A DNA stretch of 64,000 nt, from contig NZ_JXAK01000005.1 in NCBI RefSeq assembly GCF_000829455.1, positions 98,261 through 162,260 of the forward strand. Reading direction: 5' to 3'. The stretch comes from Gordoniibacillus kamchatkensis (GTDB lineage: Bacteria > Bacillota > Bacilli > Paenibacillales > NBRC-103111). The notes below the pieces were generated by a model, which saw only the letters and a list, made by a program, of their open reading frames with translations, searched no databases and was not told the DNA's origin. This document shows, piece by piece, positions 43,660 to 53,477 of the stretch (within the stretch, counting starts at the first letter, position 1; every line of letters starts with the position of its first letter). Both the position numbers and the translations under genes were made by a program.

Positions 43660-45635
43660 GATGGCCCGTGTCCTTTCCGTTTGGATACGGCGCGCTCGCT
43701 GCCCGGCCAATCGGCCAGAGAGGATAGCCGCCAAATTCCTCCTGGTTCTCCCAATGTGCGGTACAACGTTTCCGTCCAGCGAAACGTATCCGGCCTATTC
43801 CCTATAAAGACGATGTCGATGGGCCACAGGAGGCCTGCTGCTTGAGGCAAATCGAGGTGGCGCAAGCAATTGATGATTTCAAGCATCCCTTCGCGACCGT
43901 CGGCATCGGCTGCAACCTGGTGAGTGCCCGGCGGGTCGCGAACAATGACGGCGGACACACGGCCGTCCAACAAAGCCGCGTACAGGGCAACGACGGCCAT
44001 CTCTCCTTGACCCGCTATGACGATGCGCTCCTCATCCACTTCCGGCATCGTTCTAACCGCTTCAATCCCGCGCAGTGCATCCCATACTCTCATAGAGGCA
44101 ACGGTTCGTCCCATCAACGCCAAGGCTCTCCGTATGTGCCAATTCAGTTCGGAACCCCACGCCGTATCGCCGGTACCGCGGGTATCGAGTCTGACTTTCA
44201 GCCATTCCGATGTCAGCCCTTGCAACAGCTCCATACTTCGGATCCCTCGAACGTCCCCCGGCGGCCTTAAAGAAATCGCAGCCGGAGCCGGGGCTAGCGG
44301 GGCACCTGTCTCTCCCTTTATTTCCCCCCACAATCTCCATCCCGGCTCGGATTCGAAAGAAAACTGCCTGAGCCAAAAGCGATTCGTTTCAAGCTCTTGT
44401 TCCCAGACAAGTTCCACCGGAAGTTTCTGTTTGGGGAAAGCGGCGAAGCTTTCCTCCGAAAGCAGCTTGACCGCTCTCCTCCTTTCTTCCGCCAACTCAG
44501 CTTTGGAATTGATCTCGTTCAGACGGGCATGGGGAATAAACCAGTCTTGAACCGACGTCGATTCATCGTTCGCGGGAACGTTCCCGCGGAACACGAGCAG
44601 GTTGTCGTCGCTTTCCTTTATCCCGTCCACATCGGACATCTCTTCAGGCACCGCGTGCTCTTCCGTCAGGTGCGTGACAAACCAGGAAAAGATGGCTTTC
44701 CGCGATTCCGCGCTGTAGGAATGGGGACCGTGAAACTCCATAAACCCGGCATTGCGTTCATACCCCAAATGGGTGTAAAAAGCTTTCAGCCGCTCATAAA
44801 CTTGCCTGACCGCATCAATCTTAAAGTGCATATCGCTGTCCGGAGATACGATCAATACCGGCCTGGGTGCGGCTATGGCATATGCCTCGATCAAAGACCA
44901 ACCGTACGGATTGTTCGGGAAATTGCAATCGCAATGCGTATCCAACGTCCTTTCCCTCACATGGGAGGCGATCGTACCCGTGCCGCTAGATGTTGCCATC
45001 GCTTTCACGCGGTCATCCGCGCAAATGGTCCACCAGCTGATCGAACCGCCCCCCGAATGGCCGGTTACCCCCAGTCTGTCCGGATCGACTTCTTCCAATT
45101 TACTCAGCAGATCCAAGCCGCGTATGGCGTTCCAAACTTCCGGCGCGGCTGGCGTATATCCTTTGCTGATCCAATGAAACATCCCGTACGAGAACGTTCC
45201 ATGGTGGATGCCGTGCACCTCTCCCAACTGAATCGTATCGAGCGCCAACGTCACGAAGCCAAGCTGGGCAAATTTTCGCGGATGGTCCTGATAATGAATT
45301 TTTTGTTTCGGCGCGTGGCCGCAAAGATACAATATGCCTGGGGCCGGACGGGACAGATTGCTCGGGATGTATAAATTTGCCGCTACATAAAGGCCCGGAA
45401 CACTTTCAAAGTACAGGGCATGGATTTTGTGCGTTCCGCATTCGACCGTCCCCGTTATTGTTACGTTCAGCGGCGTCCTCGGCCGGTTCAAATAAACGTC
45501 GATGCCGAGCATCTGATGAAATTGCGCTTGTCTTTGCCGGCGCCATCGTTGAAAATCCGCTTCGGAAGCAAAGGAAGGAAGCGGTTTTTCCGTCATTTGC
45601 CGGGCGATTTGATTCAAATAATGTTTCATATGCAT
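43656..45635 (-). CDS. Two-domain alpha/beta-hydrolase, acetyl-xylan-esterase-like
   Basis: 659 residues, no signal peptide, so probably cytoplasmic. The first hydrolase domain (about 60-340) has the nucleophile Ser in GVTGHSGGGSISWW, the Asp in VSPDSDMHF and the His in FHGPHSYSAES. The second half (from about 430) repeats an alpha/beta-hydrolase-like pattern with IVIAGQGEMAVVALYAA, where the GxSxG is lost, so it is likely non-catalytic. It lies between the solute-binding protein and permease genes and is coupled to the latter. Deacylation of imported oligosaccharides is the plausible job. Confidence 0.8.
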   Translation of the reverse strand: MHMKHYLNQIARQMTEKPLPSFASEADFQRWRRQRQAQFHQMLGIDVYLNRPRTPLNVTITGTVECGTHKIHALYFESVPGLYVAANLYIPSNLSRPAPGILYLCGHAPKQKIHYQDHPRKFAQLGFVTLALDTIQLGEVHGIHHGTFSYGMFHWISKGYTPAAPEVWNAIRGLDLLSKLEEVDPDRLGVTGHSGGGSISWWTICADDRVKAMATSSGTGTIASHVRERTLDTHCDCNFPNNPYGWSLIEAYAIAAPRPVLIVSPDSDMHFKIDAVRQVYERLKAFYTHLGYERNAGFMEFHGPHSYSAESRKAIFSWFVTHLTEEHAVPEEMSDVDGIKESDDNLLVFRGNVPANDESTSVQDWFIPHARLNEINSKAELAEERRRAVKLLSEESFAAFPKQKLPVELVWEQELETNRFWLRQFSFESEPGWRLWGEIKGETGAPLAPAPAAISLRPPGDVRGIRSMELLQGLTSEWLKVRLDTRGTGDTAWGSELNWHIRRALALMGRTVASMRVWDALRGIEAVRTMPEVDEERIVIAGQGEMAVVALYAALLDGRVSAVIVRDPPGTHQVAADADGREGMLEIINCLRHLDLPQAAGLLWPIDIVFIGNRPDTFRWTETLYRTLGEPGGIWRLSSLADWPGSERAVSKRKGHGPS

Positions 45636-45658
45636 CGGTTCTTACCCCCGCGCCATTG

Positions 45659-47212
45659 TTACTTCTTCGCTTTTTGCCGGTCCCATCCAGTTTGATGGAT
45701 AGCGATGATCTTTTGCACACCGAGCTTGTTGATCTCCTCGACGAATTTATCCCACTCGCTAAGGGGCCTGTCGCCCAATATAAATTTCGAGACGTTTTCT
45801 TCGTAATGCTTACGGATGTTGGTTTCCACGGTTTGAAACAGATCCAATTCATCGGGAGTAAAATTAGGCGTCAAAATTTGTACCGGGAAGGCGTATTTAG
45901 GCGCCTCATAGTAGACATACCGCTCTTTCTCGGCAATCATGGACAAGAACGATTTCGTGTCGAAGACGCCATAAGTTCCGGTCGTCATAATCCCGAGATT
46001 TTTCCGCAAATCCGTAAATTCCTTATATTCCGGTTTGAACTTCCTTTGTCCGCTTTCTACCGTATAGGTAACGCCTTCTTTCCCCCAGCTCAACAAATCG
46101 ATTCCCTCTTTAGAGTATTGGAAGTCGATAAACTTCAAAGCGGCATCGAGATTTTTCGTTTTCGAGGAGACGGCCAGACCTCCTGTTTCAAAGTTGCCGT
46201 TCGGCAAATACGCTTTGCCGCCCGTTCCGGCGGGAGGAGCCATAAACTGCATGTTCGCTCCCTTCAATTGATTGTTGATAATTTCCATTTGCGCGATATA
46301 TTGTACGGTGATAAACGATTTGTTCGTCGTTATAGCGTGGGTCCATGCTTTATAGTCCCATGAAAGCCAGTCCGGAGCGATCAACCCTTCTTTGTAAAAC
46401 TTGTTGAGATACGTGATGAGGTCTTTGAAACTGTTTTCTATCGGCCCGTATTTTGCTTTTCCGGTTGCAGGATCAGGATAATAAGAGGGGTACGTACCGA
46501 AAGAAGGCGCAAGTACTTCCAAAGTCGTGAGCCCGTGCCGGAATGCGATCGGAAAGCTGTCAGGGTACAGCTTCTTTAGCTCTGTGGCGACTTGGTACAG
46601 ATCGTCCCAGGTTTTCGGCTGCTGCAAATTGTGCTTTTTAAAAATGTCTTCGCGGTTGAACCAAATTCTCCAATTCGTAACTCCGGCACCCTCGTTGGTG
46701 ATATAGTAAAGTTCTCCTCCGGGAGCCGTTATTCTCGCTTTTGTAGCGGGATTATCGGCGAAAAACTTTTGCACGTTCGGCATTTTGGCCAAATGCGGGG
46801 CAAGATTCGTAAGCGCTCCCTGTTGTCCGTATTTTAAATCGTCACCCTGATAAATATAGAGCAAATCCGGCAGGTCGCCCGAAGCGATAGTTAACGCGAG
46901 CGAATCTGCGGCATTGCCAGCCGGGATCTCCCCTTTAACGGCAATGTTCGTCTTTTCCTTCATCCAATTCCAGATCGCCCAGTCCGCTTTATATGGCCAC
47001 GTTTGTTGGCTGGGCGTAAACATTCGCAACGTGACCGGCTTCTCCAAATAATGCGACGCGCCGGATGGTTCCTTTACGTCCCCCGATTGGCTATTTGCCG
47101 GTGTTGCATTCGGTTGGACCGGTTCATTCTTACTGCCGCTGCATCCTGCAAACGTAAAGAACGCGAGCGTAACGATCAGCAGCATGAATGAGAATCGCTT
47201 CATTCTTTCCAT
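45659..47212 (-). CDS. Extracellular solute-binding lipoprotein (LplA-like)
   Basis: 517-residue lipoprotein of a sugar ABC importer. The signal peptide with lipobox is LAFFTFAGC; the mature end SGSKNEPVQPN is followed by a Ser/Pro linker. The family-1/LplA-like binding domain follows, with MFTPSQQTWPYKADW, DLPDLLYIYQGDD, ITNEGAGVTNWRIWFNRED and LPNGNFETGGLAVSSKT. ATG at 47212 with AAAGGGG. First gene of the importer operon. Ligand unknown. Confidence 0.9.
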   Translation of the reverse strand: MERMKRFSFMLLIVTLAFFTFAGCSGSKNEPVQPNATPANSQSGDVKEPSGASHYLEKPVTLRMFTPSQQTWPYKADWAIWNWMKEKTNIAVKGEIPAGNAADSLALTIASGDLPDLLYIYQGDDLKYGQQGALTNLAPHLAKMPNVQKFFADNPATKARITAPGGELYYITNEGAGVTNWRIWFNREDIFKKHNLQQPKTWDDLYQVATELKKLYPDSFPIAFRHGLTTLEVLAPSFGTYPSYYPDPATGKAKYGPIENSFKDLITYLNKFYKEGLIAPDWLSWDYKAWTHAITTNKSFITVQYIAQMEIINNQLKGANMQFMAPPAGTGGKAYLPNGNFETGGLAVSSKTKNLDAALKFIDFQYSKEGIDLLSWGKEGVTYTVESGQRKFKPEYKEFTDLRKNLGIMTTGTYGVFDTKSFLSMIAEKERYVYYEAPKYAFPVQILTPNFTPDELDLFQTVETNIRKHYEENVSKFILGDRPLSEWDKFVEEINKLGVQKIIAIHQTGWDRQKAKK

Positions 47213-47556
47213 ACATGTGCCCCTTTCCTCATTTTGTTCGTCTTGCGGAACGAACGGATTGGAAACTGCTCCTTACCGTGAATCATAAGGAGGGGACGCC
47301 TGGCGGTAAATAACCTCTTTTACGGATGCTTCACTTTTTCACTTCACCTGAAAAAACTACCAACAATCAATAAAAATCCCATCGGAAGTCCGTGTGCATA
47401 TGAAGAGAAATCCGGATAACGGTTTGGGTGACAAATAGATGAGGAAAGCAGACGTTGGGGGTATTTGTACTTGAGGATGCAATGCAGTCCGCGAAGCAAA
47501 GAGGCGGATGGCAATGTGGAACCTTCTGCGTAAATGCCCTCGTCGGGCTATTCCTT
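47213..47556. other. Intergenic interval upstream of the importer operon
   Basis: 344 bases between the AraC regulator stop and the lipoprotein. Contains GTTCGT (47236-47241) and ACGAAC (47250-47255), a palindrome with an eight-base gap, close to the lipoprotein start. No ORF of note; the importer promoter presumably lies here. Confidence 0.45.
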
Positions 47557-49794
47557 TCAACAGGGCTTACGGTCATCGTACGATGCCAGCAGCTGTTTTT
47601 TGCGGAATTCGCTCGGAGTCAGTCCGGAAAATTTCTTAAACATGCGATTGAACGAATTGATATTCTGATAACCGACTTTCTTGGCCACATCCTGAATTTT
47701 GAAGCCCGGTTCGGCAAGCATGCGCTGAGCCTTCCTGACTCTTACCTCATTCACATAATCGACGAAATTCATGCCCGTCTTCTCCTTGAAGGAAGTGGAT
47801 AAATAGCCGCCGCTAATATTTAATTTCTCGGCCAGTACATCCAAATAAATTTCCTCCGCGTAGTGATTTTCCACATAGTCGAAAACATAGGAAGTGATCG
47901 CGTCCTTGCTTTCCTTTTTTCCCTTGATAAGTTCCGATGCCTGGGTAACAATGCGCTCCAGGTACGATTCCAGTTCCAAAAACGTATAGCACCGTTCGAT
48001 TTGTTCCGCCGGAGGAACGGGAGCGGACAACTGGTCAGTATCCACTTTTAGCGAAGCCAACGTACGCATCGCCTTGTCCGTGACAAGTCCGGCAAACCGC
48101 AGCGCCTGCACTGCGGAAACTTCTTTTTTGGTCATCCTCGCAAGCGTGTGCCGCACCAATCGAATAACGGCCGCAGCGTTTCCTTCCCGCAAATGAACGT
48201 CGAATTCCCGTTCCTCATCCGGCGAAAATCCTGCTTCCGCTCCGCTTCCCCTGCGTTGGCCGATGATTTGCGTCTCGTCGGTTAAACAGCGCTCCTGCAG
48301 CAGGTGCAACGTTTCTTCGTAAGCTTTGGTCAGCTCGGACGAATGCTTATATTGGGAACTGACCGTTATCGTTATAAACCCGAAGTTTTTGTCGCGGTCG
48401 AATATCGTCTTTAGCTGGTACAATACCTCCATGAGCTCCTGAACTTGTACGCGATCCAGAAAAACATAGCTGAGAATTTGCTTTTTCTCGATTTGAAACG
48501 TCAGCGTATCGCGAAAATGTTGCGACAGGTTGAAGTCGACGAACTCCCTGATATAGTAAGCCCAGTTGCTCTCGGTCTCCTGAGTTCGATCCGAACGGTC
48601 CCTGTAGGTGAGATCGAACAAAATAAAAACAAACGGCCGATTGGAGAAGAAATATTCCTTTGAATCGTGCAGTTGGCTGCGGATTTTCTTTAATCTGTCA
48701 ATATAAGCGTAATTTTTCAACGAGGAATTTTTTTGATGCAAATGAAGGCCGATCATATCGAACTCTTTAATTTGACTGCGGACAGGCCCCGGTGCATTCA
48801 AATGTTGAATCGATTCAACCACTTTTTTCAAAGGATTGTTGACTCTCATCACAAAAAATACCGCCGTCCCCATACTGATCGCAATCGAAACGACCAGTAA
48901 CGAGATGAGCGCGACACCCATCTTCATTTGCGAGGAAATGCTCTCCACCGGCACGATGTTCACATAGGTGAAGCCGGTAGAAGGACCCTTCATATAAAAA
49001 TAATAATAGCCGTTTTGTACGATCAGGCTCTTACGGGAATCGGCAAAAACCGGAAGTTGTCCGAATCGGGTTACACTCGCATTGGCGAACAAGCTTTGTC
49101 CGCGGCCGTCCATAATCAGCAAATTTTCGTTGATGGAATTGTGAAATGCGTGAAGCATCTTGGAGGCGTCGAGCAGCGCGACGGTATAGGAATCGTTCTG
49201 CATGCCGGTTTTCAAGATTACCGGAAAGAGCACTCCTTTGGGAGCCGGCGCATTGGGGAAAGTCAGGTCGACAAACGATGAGGCCGGGTTGATCTTGAAC
49301 GTATAAGACTCGTTAAATTGCTGGGTCCAAAATTGTTGCGTGTAATCATCGCTTTTATAAAAAGTCGAAAACATAACCTCCGCTGCAGCGCTAGTGCTTT
49401 TATCGATAATTTGCGAATCGCTTTTCATATGCAAGACGATATTATCGAGAAACAGCAGTTCGTTGGAAACGATCTTCTGAATTTCTTTTTGTACAGCCGG
49501 AAACTTGATGTACTTCGGATTTTTCAAGAACTGCTCGATATCGCTATTGAAAGTAAAAGCAAGCATTACCTTTTTGATTAATTCAAAATGCTTTTCGTAG
49601 CTTTCCATCGTATTTTTGAGGTTCAGGTTATTATACTTTACGATCTCCTCCCGGACGTTGTCCCTGGATACGGACATGGAAAAGAAATTGAAGGATACAA
49701 GAAGCACGATGATGCACAGAAATCCGGATATCAAGCGAATAAAAAACGAATTCGTCTTGTTTTTAACAAAAACAAGAGGTTGGAGCGCTTTCAT
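47557..49794 (-). CDS. AraC-family regulator with membrane sensor domain (YesN/YtdP type)
   Basis: 745 residues: two membrane segments (FIRLISGFLCIIVLLVSFNFF at about 18-38 and ALISLLVVSIAISMGTAVFFVM near 290), an outside dCache-like sensor between them, a HAMP-like linker, and a C-terminal AraC double HTH (VLAEKLNISGGYLSTSFKEKTGM and IQDVAKKVGYQNINSFNRMFKKFSG). Such regulators sit next to LplA-type importers in Paenibacillus and control them. GAGGAGG precedes the ATG. It should sense the oligosaccharide, or the loaded binding protein, directly. Confidence 0.9.
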   Translation of the reverse strand: MKALQPLVFVKNKTNSFFIRLISGFLCIIVLLVSFNFFSMSVSRDNVREEIVKYNNLNLKNTMESYEKHFELIKKVMLAFTFNSDIEQFLKNPKYIKFPAVQKEIQKIVSNELLFLDNIVLHMKSDSQIIDKSTSAAAEVMFSTFYKSDDYTQQFWTQQFNESYTFKINPASSFVDLTFPNAPAPKGVLFPVILKTGMQNDSYTVALLDASKMLHAFHNSINENLLIMDGRGQSLFANASVTRFGQLPVFADSRKSLIVQNGYYYFYMKGPSTGFTYVNIVPVESISSQMKMGVALISLLVVSIAISMGTAVFFVMRVNNPLKKVVESIQHLNAPGPVRSQIKEFDMIGLHLHQKNSSLKNYAYIDRLKKIRSQLHDSKEYFFSNRPFVFILFDLTYRDRSDRTQETESNWAYYIREFVDFNLSQHFRDTLTFQIEKKQILSYVFLDRVQVQELMEVLYQLKTIFDRDKNFGFITITVSSQYKHSSELTKAYEETLHLLQERCLTDETQIIGQRRGSGAEAGFSPDEEREFDVHLREGNAAAVIRLVRHTLARMTKKEVSAVQALRFAGLVTDKAMRTLASLKVDTDQLSAPVPPAEQIERCYTFLELESYLERIVTQASELIKGKKESKDAITSYVFDYVENHYAEEIYLDVLAEKLNISGGYLSTSFKEKTGMNFVDYVNEVRVRKAQRMLAEPGFKIQDVAKKVGYQNINSFNRMFKKFSGLTPSEFRKKQLLASYDDRKPC

Positions 49795-49993
49795 CGATAA
49801 GCCTCCTCGATGCGATGCAATGGGTAATTCTGTAAAGGGTTATCTTGATCGTAGCATGTTTTGGGTGAAAACAAAATATGAGCTCCAGGTAAAAAACTCA
49901 GCTAGAATGCAAGCCCGCTCCAAGCCAGCAGCGGTGAAGCAGGCTTGCAAAGGAATCTTTGCGCGGCGCTCCTCGCAGGGCAAAGAAACAGTG

Positions 49994-50989
49994 TCAGGCC
50001 GCGAGCTTCGCTTTGCGGTATTGGAGCCGCAGCAAGCGCAGCCACTCGTACACCCGATCAAGATCGAGCGCCCGCAGCTCCTGCTCGCTGTACATCCGGT
50101 GCAGCACCGGCTTCAAATAACGGACGCCCTCCAGCTCGAAAGCGCGCCACGCCTTCCTCCGCTCGTCCTCGGCGACGTGCTCGAGCTCGGCTTGCAGCAG
50201 CGGTTCTACGTCGTATCCTTCCTCGTCCAGCGTTTCGATCCGCTGCACGAGTTCCCGCCTCGTCAGCCCAAGCTCCTGCGCCAGCGCCTCCAGCCCGCAG
50301 CCGCGCGCCACGCCCTCCAGCACCTTCCGCTTCAGCTCCTCCTGCGACTGCTCGGCGCGCAGCCGCAGCTGCCGCTGTTCGCGCAGCCACGCGTCGAATG
50401 CCGCCTCGCCGAGCGCCTCCGGCACCCAGTCAAGCGGAAATGCCGTGACGCGCTCGAATGACGCGGCAATGCCAGTCAGTTCGTCCGCGTACTGCTTCAC
50501 CTTCTGCTCCCCGAGCCACGGAATTTGCGCCAGCTCCTCCACCGTTTGCGGCAGAAAGGCGGCAAGCAGCCGTAGCACCCGATTCGTCGCGATCAAATAC
50601 GCAGCCTTGCCCTCTTTGTTCGCCTGGTCCCGCCGCCATTCGCGCAGCTTCTGAAACGCATCGGCGTTCGCATGCTTGTCGCTGTAGCATTGCAGCATGG
50701 CGTTGAACCGGCTTTTGCCGGTAAGCTCCGTGCGCCCTTCGATGATGGCTTCGACAAGCGGCGCATAGCCTTGCAGCCATTTTTGCTGAAGCCCTTGCCG
50801 GAACGACTGCAGCATCGCCTCCCACGACGTCCCTTCGAACCACCGCTCCTGCGCCGTCTTGCCGCCCTCCAGCCGCTCGTTCCAAACGACGCTCCAGACG
50901 CCGTGCTGCTCCCCGATCGTCACCTGCGCGTCGAGCGAAGCCCCTTCCGCCGTCTCCTTCTCGAAACTGCTCAAAAACACCAAATTCAT
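49994..50989 (-). CDS. HRDC-domain protein
   Basis: 331 residues. An N-terminal domain of unknown type (about 1-105, MNLVFLSSFEKE; WERWFEGTSWEA-like region) is followed by an HRDC domain (about 105-185: FQKLREWRRDQANKEGKAAYLIATN through LPQTVEELAQIPWLGEQKVKQY) and a helical C-terminus with a winged-helix look (GLEALAQELGLTRRELVQRIETL). HRDC modules of RecQ and RNase D bind nucleic acid; here no helicase or nuclease motif accompanies it. Start at 50989 behind AGGGAGG. A terminator-like hairpin lies in its leader. Confidence 0.8.
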   Translation of the reverse strand: MNLVFLSSFEKETAEGASLDAQVTIGEQHGVWSVVWNERLEGGKTAQERWFEGTSWEAMLQSFRQGLQQKWLQGYAPLVEAIIEGRTELTGKSRFNAMLQCYSDKHANADAFQKLREWRRDQANKEGKAAYLIATNRVLRLLAAFLPQTVEELAQIPWLGEQKVKQYADELTGIAASFERVTAFPLDWVPEALGEAAFDAWLREQRQLRLRAEQSQEELKRKVLEGVARGCGLEALAQELGLTRRELVQRIETLDEEGYDVEPLLQAELEHVAEDERRKAWRAFELEGVRYLKPVLHRMYSEQELRALDLDRVYEWLRLLRLQYRKAKLAA

Positions 50990-51027
50990 CGTTCTTCCTC
51001 CCTGTCTTCGAAATTGGCTTCAAAAAA

Positions 51028-51072
51028 CAAAAGCACCTCTCCTACGGCCTAAGCTCGTAAGAGAGGTGCTTC
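51028..51072 (-). terminator. Terminator-like hairpin in the leader of the HRDC gene
   Basis: An 11-bp stem AAGCACCTCTC / GAGAGGTGCTT with a long loop and a TTTTGTTTTTT tract on the minus strand, about 40 bases before the HRDC start. No minus-strand gene precedes it, so it may be an attenuator. Confidence 0.6.
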
Positions 51073-51199
51073 CCCTCTGCTTTTTGAATTATCCAGATAA
51101 TACCACAAGGCGCAGGCGGGCGCAAGAGCGCAATTGTTTTTGCTGCGGGATATTTTACGATATAATCGGACTATGCATTTATCAACGGGAGGTCCATAC

Positions 51200-51492
51200 A
51201 TGACTGAATTTGAATATTTGTACGACTCTACGGAGCAGACGTCGACGCGCTTCGTATGCTTTTTCGGCGAGTCGATGCGGCGCTTCGATTTGGCGATCAT
51301 GACGACGAACCGCTACTACGGCAAAAAAATGGTCATCGACCTTCAGTCCGGGCGAAGCGCCATAATCGGTCCCGACGATTTGAAGGAAGAAGCTATCTCG
51401 AATACGCCTACAAGCTGACGGAGGAAGAAGCGGCCGAGCTGCACGCGTTCCTTGAGCAAATTGTTGGCTCGATCAATTTTACGGATATTTGA
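51200..51492 (+). pseudogene. DUF3055 (SAV0927-like) protein, frameshifted
   Basis: Small cytoplasmic protein of the DUF3055 family, about 97 residues when repaired. The start MTEFEYLYDSTEQTSTRFVC has GGGAGG upstream; the conserved core is TNRYYGKKMVIDLQSGRSA. The frame breaks near 51391 after DDLKEE, where one G is missing (GAAGC for GAAGGC); the other frame continues YLEYAYKLTEEEAAEL and ends GSINFTDI. Its function is not known. It probably shares a transcript with the small gene that follows 56 bases later. Confidence 0.8.
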
Positions 51493-51548
51493 CGAGCGGC
51501 CGGGCACCATAACGAGGAAACGCTATCCAGCAAAGGAGGAGCTTCCCC

Positions 51549-51812
51549 GTGCAGAACGGCTTCAAAAAAGAATACCGGGACGAAGGCACCGACCTCGCTA
51601 CGGTCGAATCGCAGCGCAACGATCTGATCCCGGAGGAATTTCCGGAAGGCCCATACGGCACGCCGCTCGAGGTGGAGTCGCTCGGCAAAAGCTCGCCGTG
51701 GCGGCGGGACCAGCGTTCGCCGGATCCGTACGGCTACGAGAACCGCGAGCTGCACGAAGGCATGCAGCGCAATTATCCCGGCGACCACGAAACGCACGAC
51801 GAATCCATATAA
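51549..51812 (+). CDS. Small acidic hypothetical protein
   Basis: 87 residues, rich in Glu, Asp, Pro and Arg, no hydrophobic stretch, probably disordered: VESQRNDLIPEEFPEGPYGT, then SPDPYGYENRELHEGMQRNY. GTG start at 51549 with AAAGGAGGAG. It looks like a cytosolic protein found next to DUF3055 in related genomes, but I cannot name a family. Followed after about 190 bases by a strong terminator. Confidence 0.65.
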   Translation: MQNGFKKEYRDEGTDLATVESQRNDLIPEEFPEGPYGTPLEVESLGKSSPWRRDQRSPDPYGYENRELHEGMQRNYPGDHETHDESI

Positions 51813-51884
51813 GTTCAAATAACGGACCGGCTTGCAAAGGTTAACCGGCTCAAGCCATCTTTACGAGACGTGCGCGTTTCCCGG

Positions 51885-51943
51885 CGTTAAGCTGACTGCT
51901 AGACGTTAGGCACGTTGCTCGTCATTACAACTCCAGCTTAACG
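51885..51943. repeat. 10-bp inverted repeat
   Basis: CGTTAAGCTG and CAGCTTAACG with a 39-base gap. Could fold as RNA or mark an operator; no ORF crosses it. Confidence 0.4.
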
Positions 51944-51999
51944 ACTAGTAGCGGAATTCGGTCCAATTGCAGGCGCAGCTTAATACTTTCCGATGTCGC

Positions 52000-52030
52000 G
52001 AAAAAGCAGTGCATCCGCACTGCTTTTTTC
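52000..52030. terminator. Bidirectional terminator
   Basis: Stem AAAAAGCAGTGC / GCACTGCTTTTT with a four-base loop; A and T runs on the two sides. Sits between the small acidic protein and the isomerase-like gene. Confidence 0.9.
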
Positions 52031-52082
52031 TGTACAATAGGCAGTAGTGCAAAATTGAACCGATATGGGAGGTAATGGAGTT

Positions 52083-52936
52083 ATGTTAAAAGGCTTACAC
52101 GAGCGGGGCTCGGCAACGCCGGGCCGCTGGCCGATTTCATCCGCCTCGCGGCCGAATACGGCTTCGACGCCGTCGACGCAGGCGGAGGCGAGCTGAAGGA
52201 ACTGGTCTCCGCCCATGGCGAACAAGGCGCCCGCGCCTGGCTGCAGGAAACGGGCCAAGGCAAGGTGCGGATCGGCTCGATCGGCCTGTCCGTCGAATGG
52301 CGCGGCGACGAAGCCAAGTTCCGCCAAGGCCTCGCCGGCTTGGCGGCGGAAGCGCAGGCGGCCGCAGCTCTCGGCTGCACGGCTTCGTGCACGTACATAC
52401 TGCCTTCGACCGACTTGCCGGCGGCGCATTTCGCCGTGCTGGCCACGCGCCGGCTGCGCACTTGCGCGCAGGTGCTCGGGGCTTACGGCATCCGGCTTGG
52501 CCTGGAATTCGTCGGCCCGCACCATTTGCGCACGAGGTGGGCCAATCCGTTCCTGTGGACGCCGCAGGAGACGCTCGACTGGATCGACGCGATCGGCGAG
52601 CCGAACGTCGGGCTGCTGTACGACGCGTACCACTGGTACACGAACGAGCTGACGGCAGACGATATCCGCAAGCTGCGGCCGGAGCAAATTGTCCACGTGC
52701 ACATCAACGACGCTCCCGACGTGCCGGTGGCGGAAGCGCTCGACAACGGGCGGCTGTACCCCAGCGAAGGCGTCATCGACCTGGCCGGGTTCCTGCGCGC
52801 GCTGCACGACATCGGCTATCAAGGCGTCGTCGCTCAGGAAATTTTGACGCAAGCGCCGCCTCAGGAGTCGCCGGAAGCGTTGGCGCAGCGCTCGCAAGCG
52901 GCGTTCGAGCGGGTGTACGCAGCGGCGGGCCTGTAA
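52083..52936 (+). pseudogene. Sugar phosphate isomerase/epimerase-like TIM barrel, frameshifted near the start
   Basis: About 284 residues of the xylose-isomerase-like TIM-barrel family (AP-endonuclease-2 fold). The start ATG at 52083 has GGGAGG; the frame breaks near 52096 after MLKGL, one base short, and the correct frame continues AGLGNAGPLADFIRLAAEYG. Barrel blocks: ASCTYILPSTDLPAAHF, GLEFVGPHHLRTRW, VGLLYDAYHWYTNEL, IVHVHINDAPD and YPSEGVIDLAGFL. The metal-binding Glu, Asp, His and Glu positions are plausible. Inositol or keto-sugar conversion is typical of the family; the substrate is not evident. Confidence 0.82.
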
Positions 52937-53426
52937 CAGGCGCGCTAATCGGCAAAGGGCGGTCCCGGCGAGCGCTGTTGCCGCTGCGCAGCCAACCGGG
53001 AATGAGTGCGGTGAAGCCTTCCCGGCGCAATAAGCACAAGCGCAGCCTTTCCTTACCGATGATCCGGGAGAAAACCGGAATGCCTTCCTTGCGGTGCATC
53101 CTCGCCGGGGGAGGCTGGTTCCGGTACTCGGGGCGGATGGATAGCTCTGAATGTGGATATATAGCCCTGATTTCGCTAATAGCGACTTGACGGACGCTGA
53201 TCCTCAATCAAAATAAACAGAACCGGTTTTCAGCGCCTCGAAGGTCGCTCCATGCGAAATTTCGTCGCTATACATGGAACAATCGGTCCTTACACCATCA
53301 TTTCGTCATATCGTCGCTAAATAACGCCCCGCAAGACGATGCAGAGCGAACCGGTTCTTTATTTCCTGCCTGAGCCTGACAATGATGGCATGTCTTTTCA
53401 CGGTTTGCCCCATCATTTCGGGTCGT
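52937..53426. other. Gene-free interval
   Basis: About 490 bases with no ORF I can support. It contains repeated TTTCGTC-type words (for example AAATTTCGTCGCTATA and ATTTCGTCATATCGTCGCTA) that may be decayed repeats, and one GTTCTTTA half site near 53355. Confidence 0.4.
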
Positions 53427-53474
53427 CAAAAATGGCTCCTTCCCCAAGCACACCGCCGGGGAGGGAGCCATTTT
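53427..53474 (-). terminator. Terminator of the ThiF-like gene
   Basis: An 11-bp stem AAAATGGCTCC / GGAGCCATTTT plus inner CCCC/GGGG pairing; T5 on the minus strand. Confidence 0.88.
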
Positions 53475-53477
53475 CGC

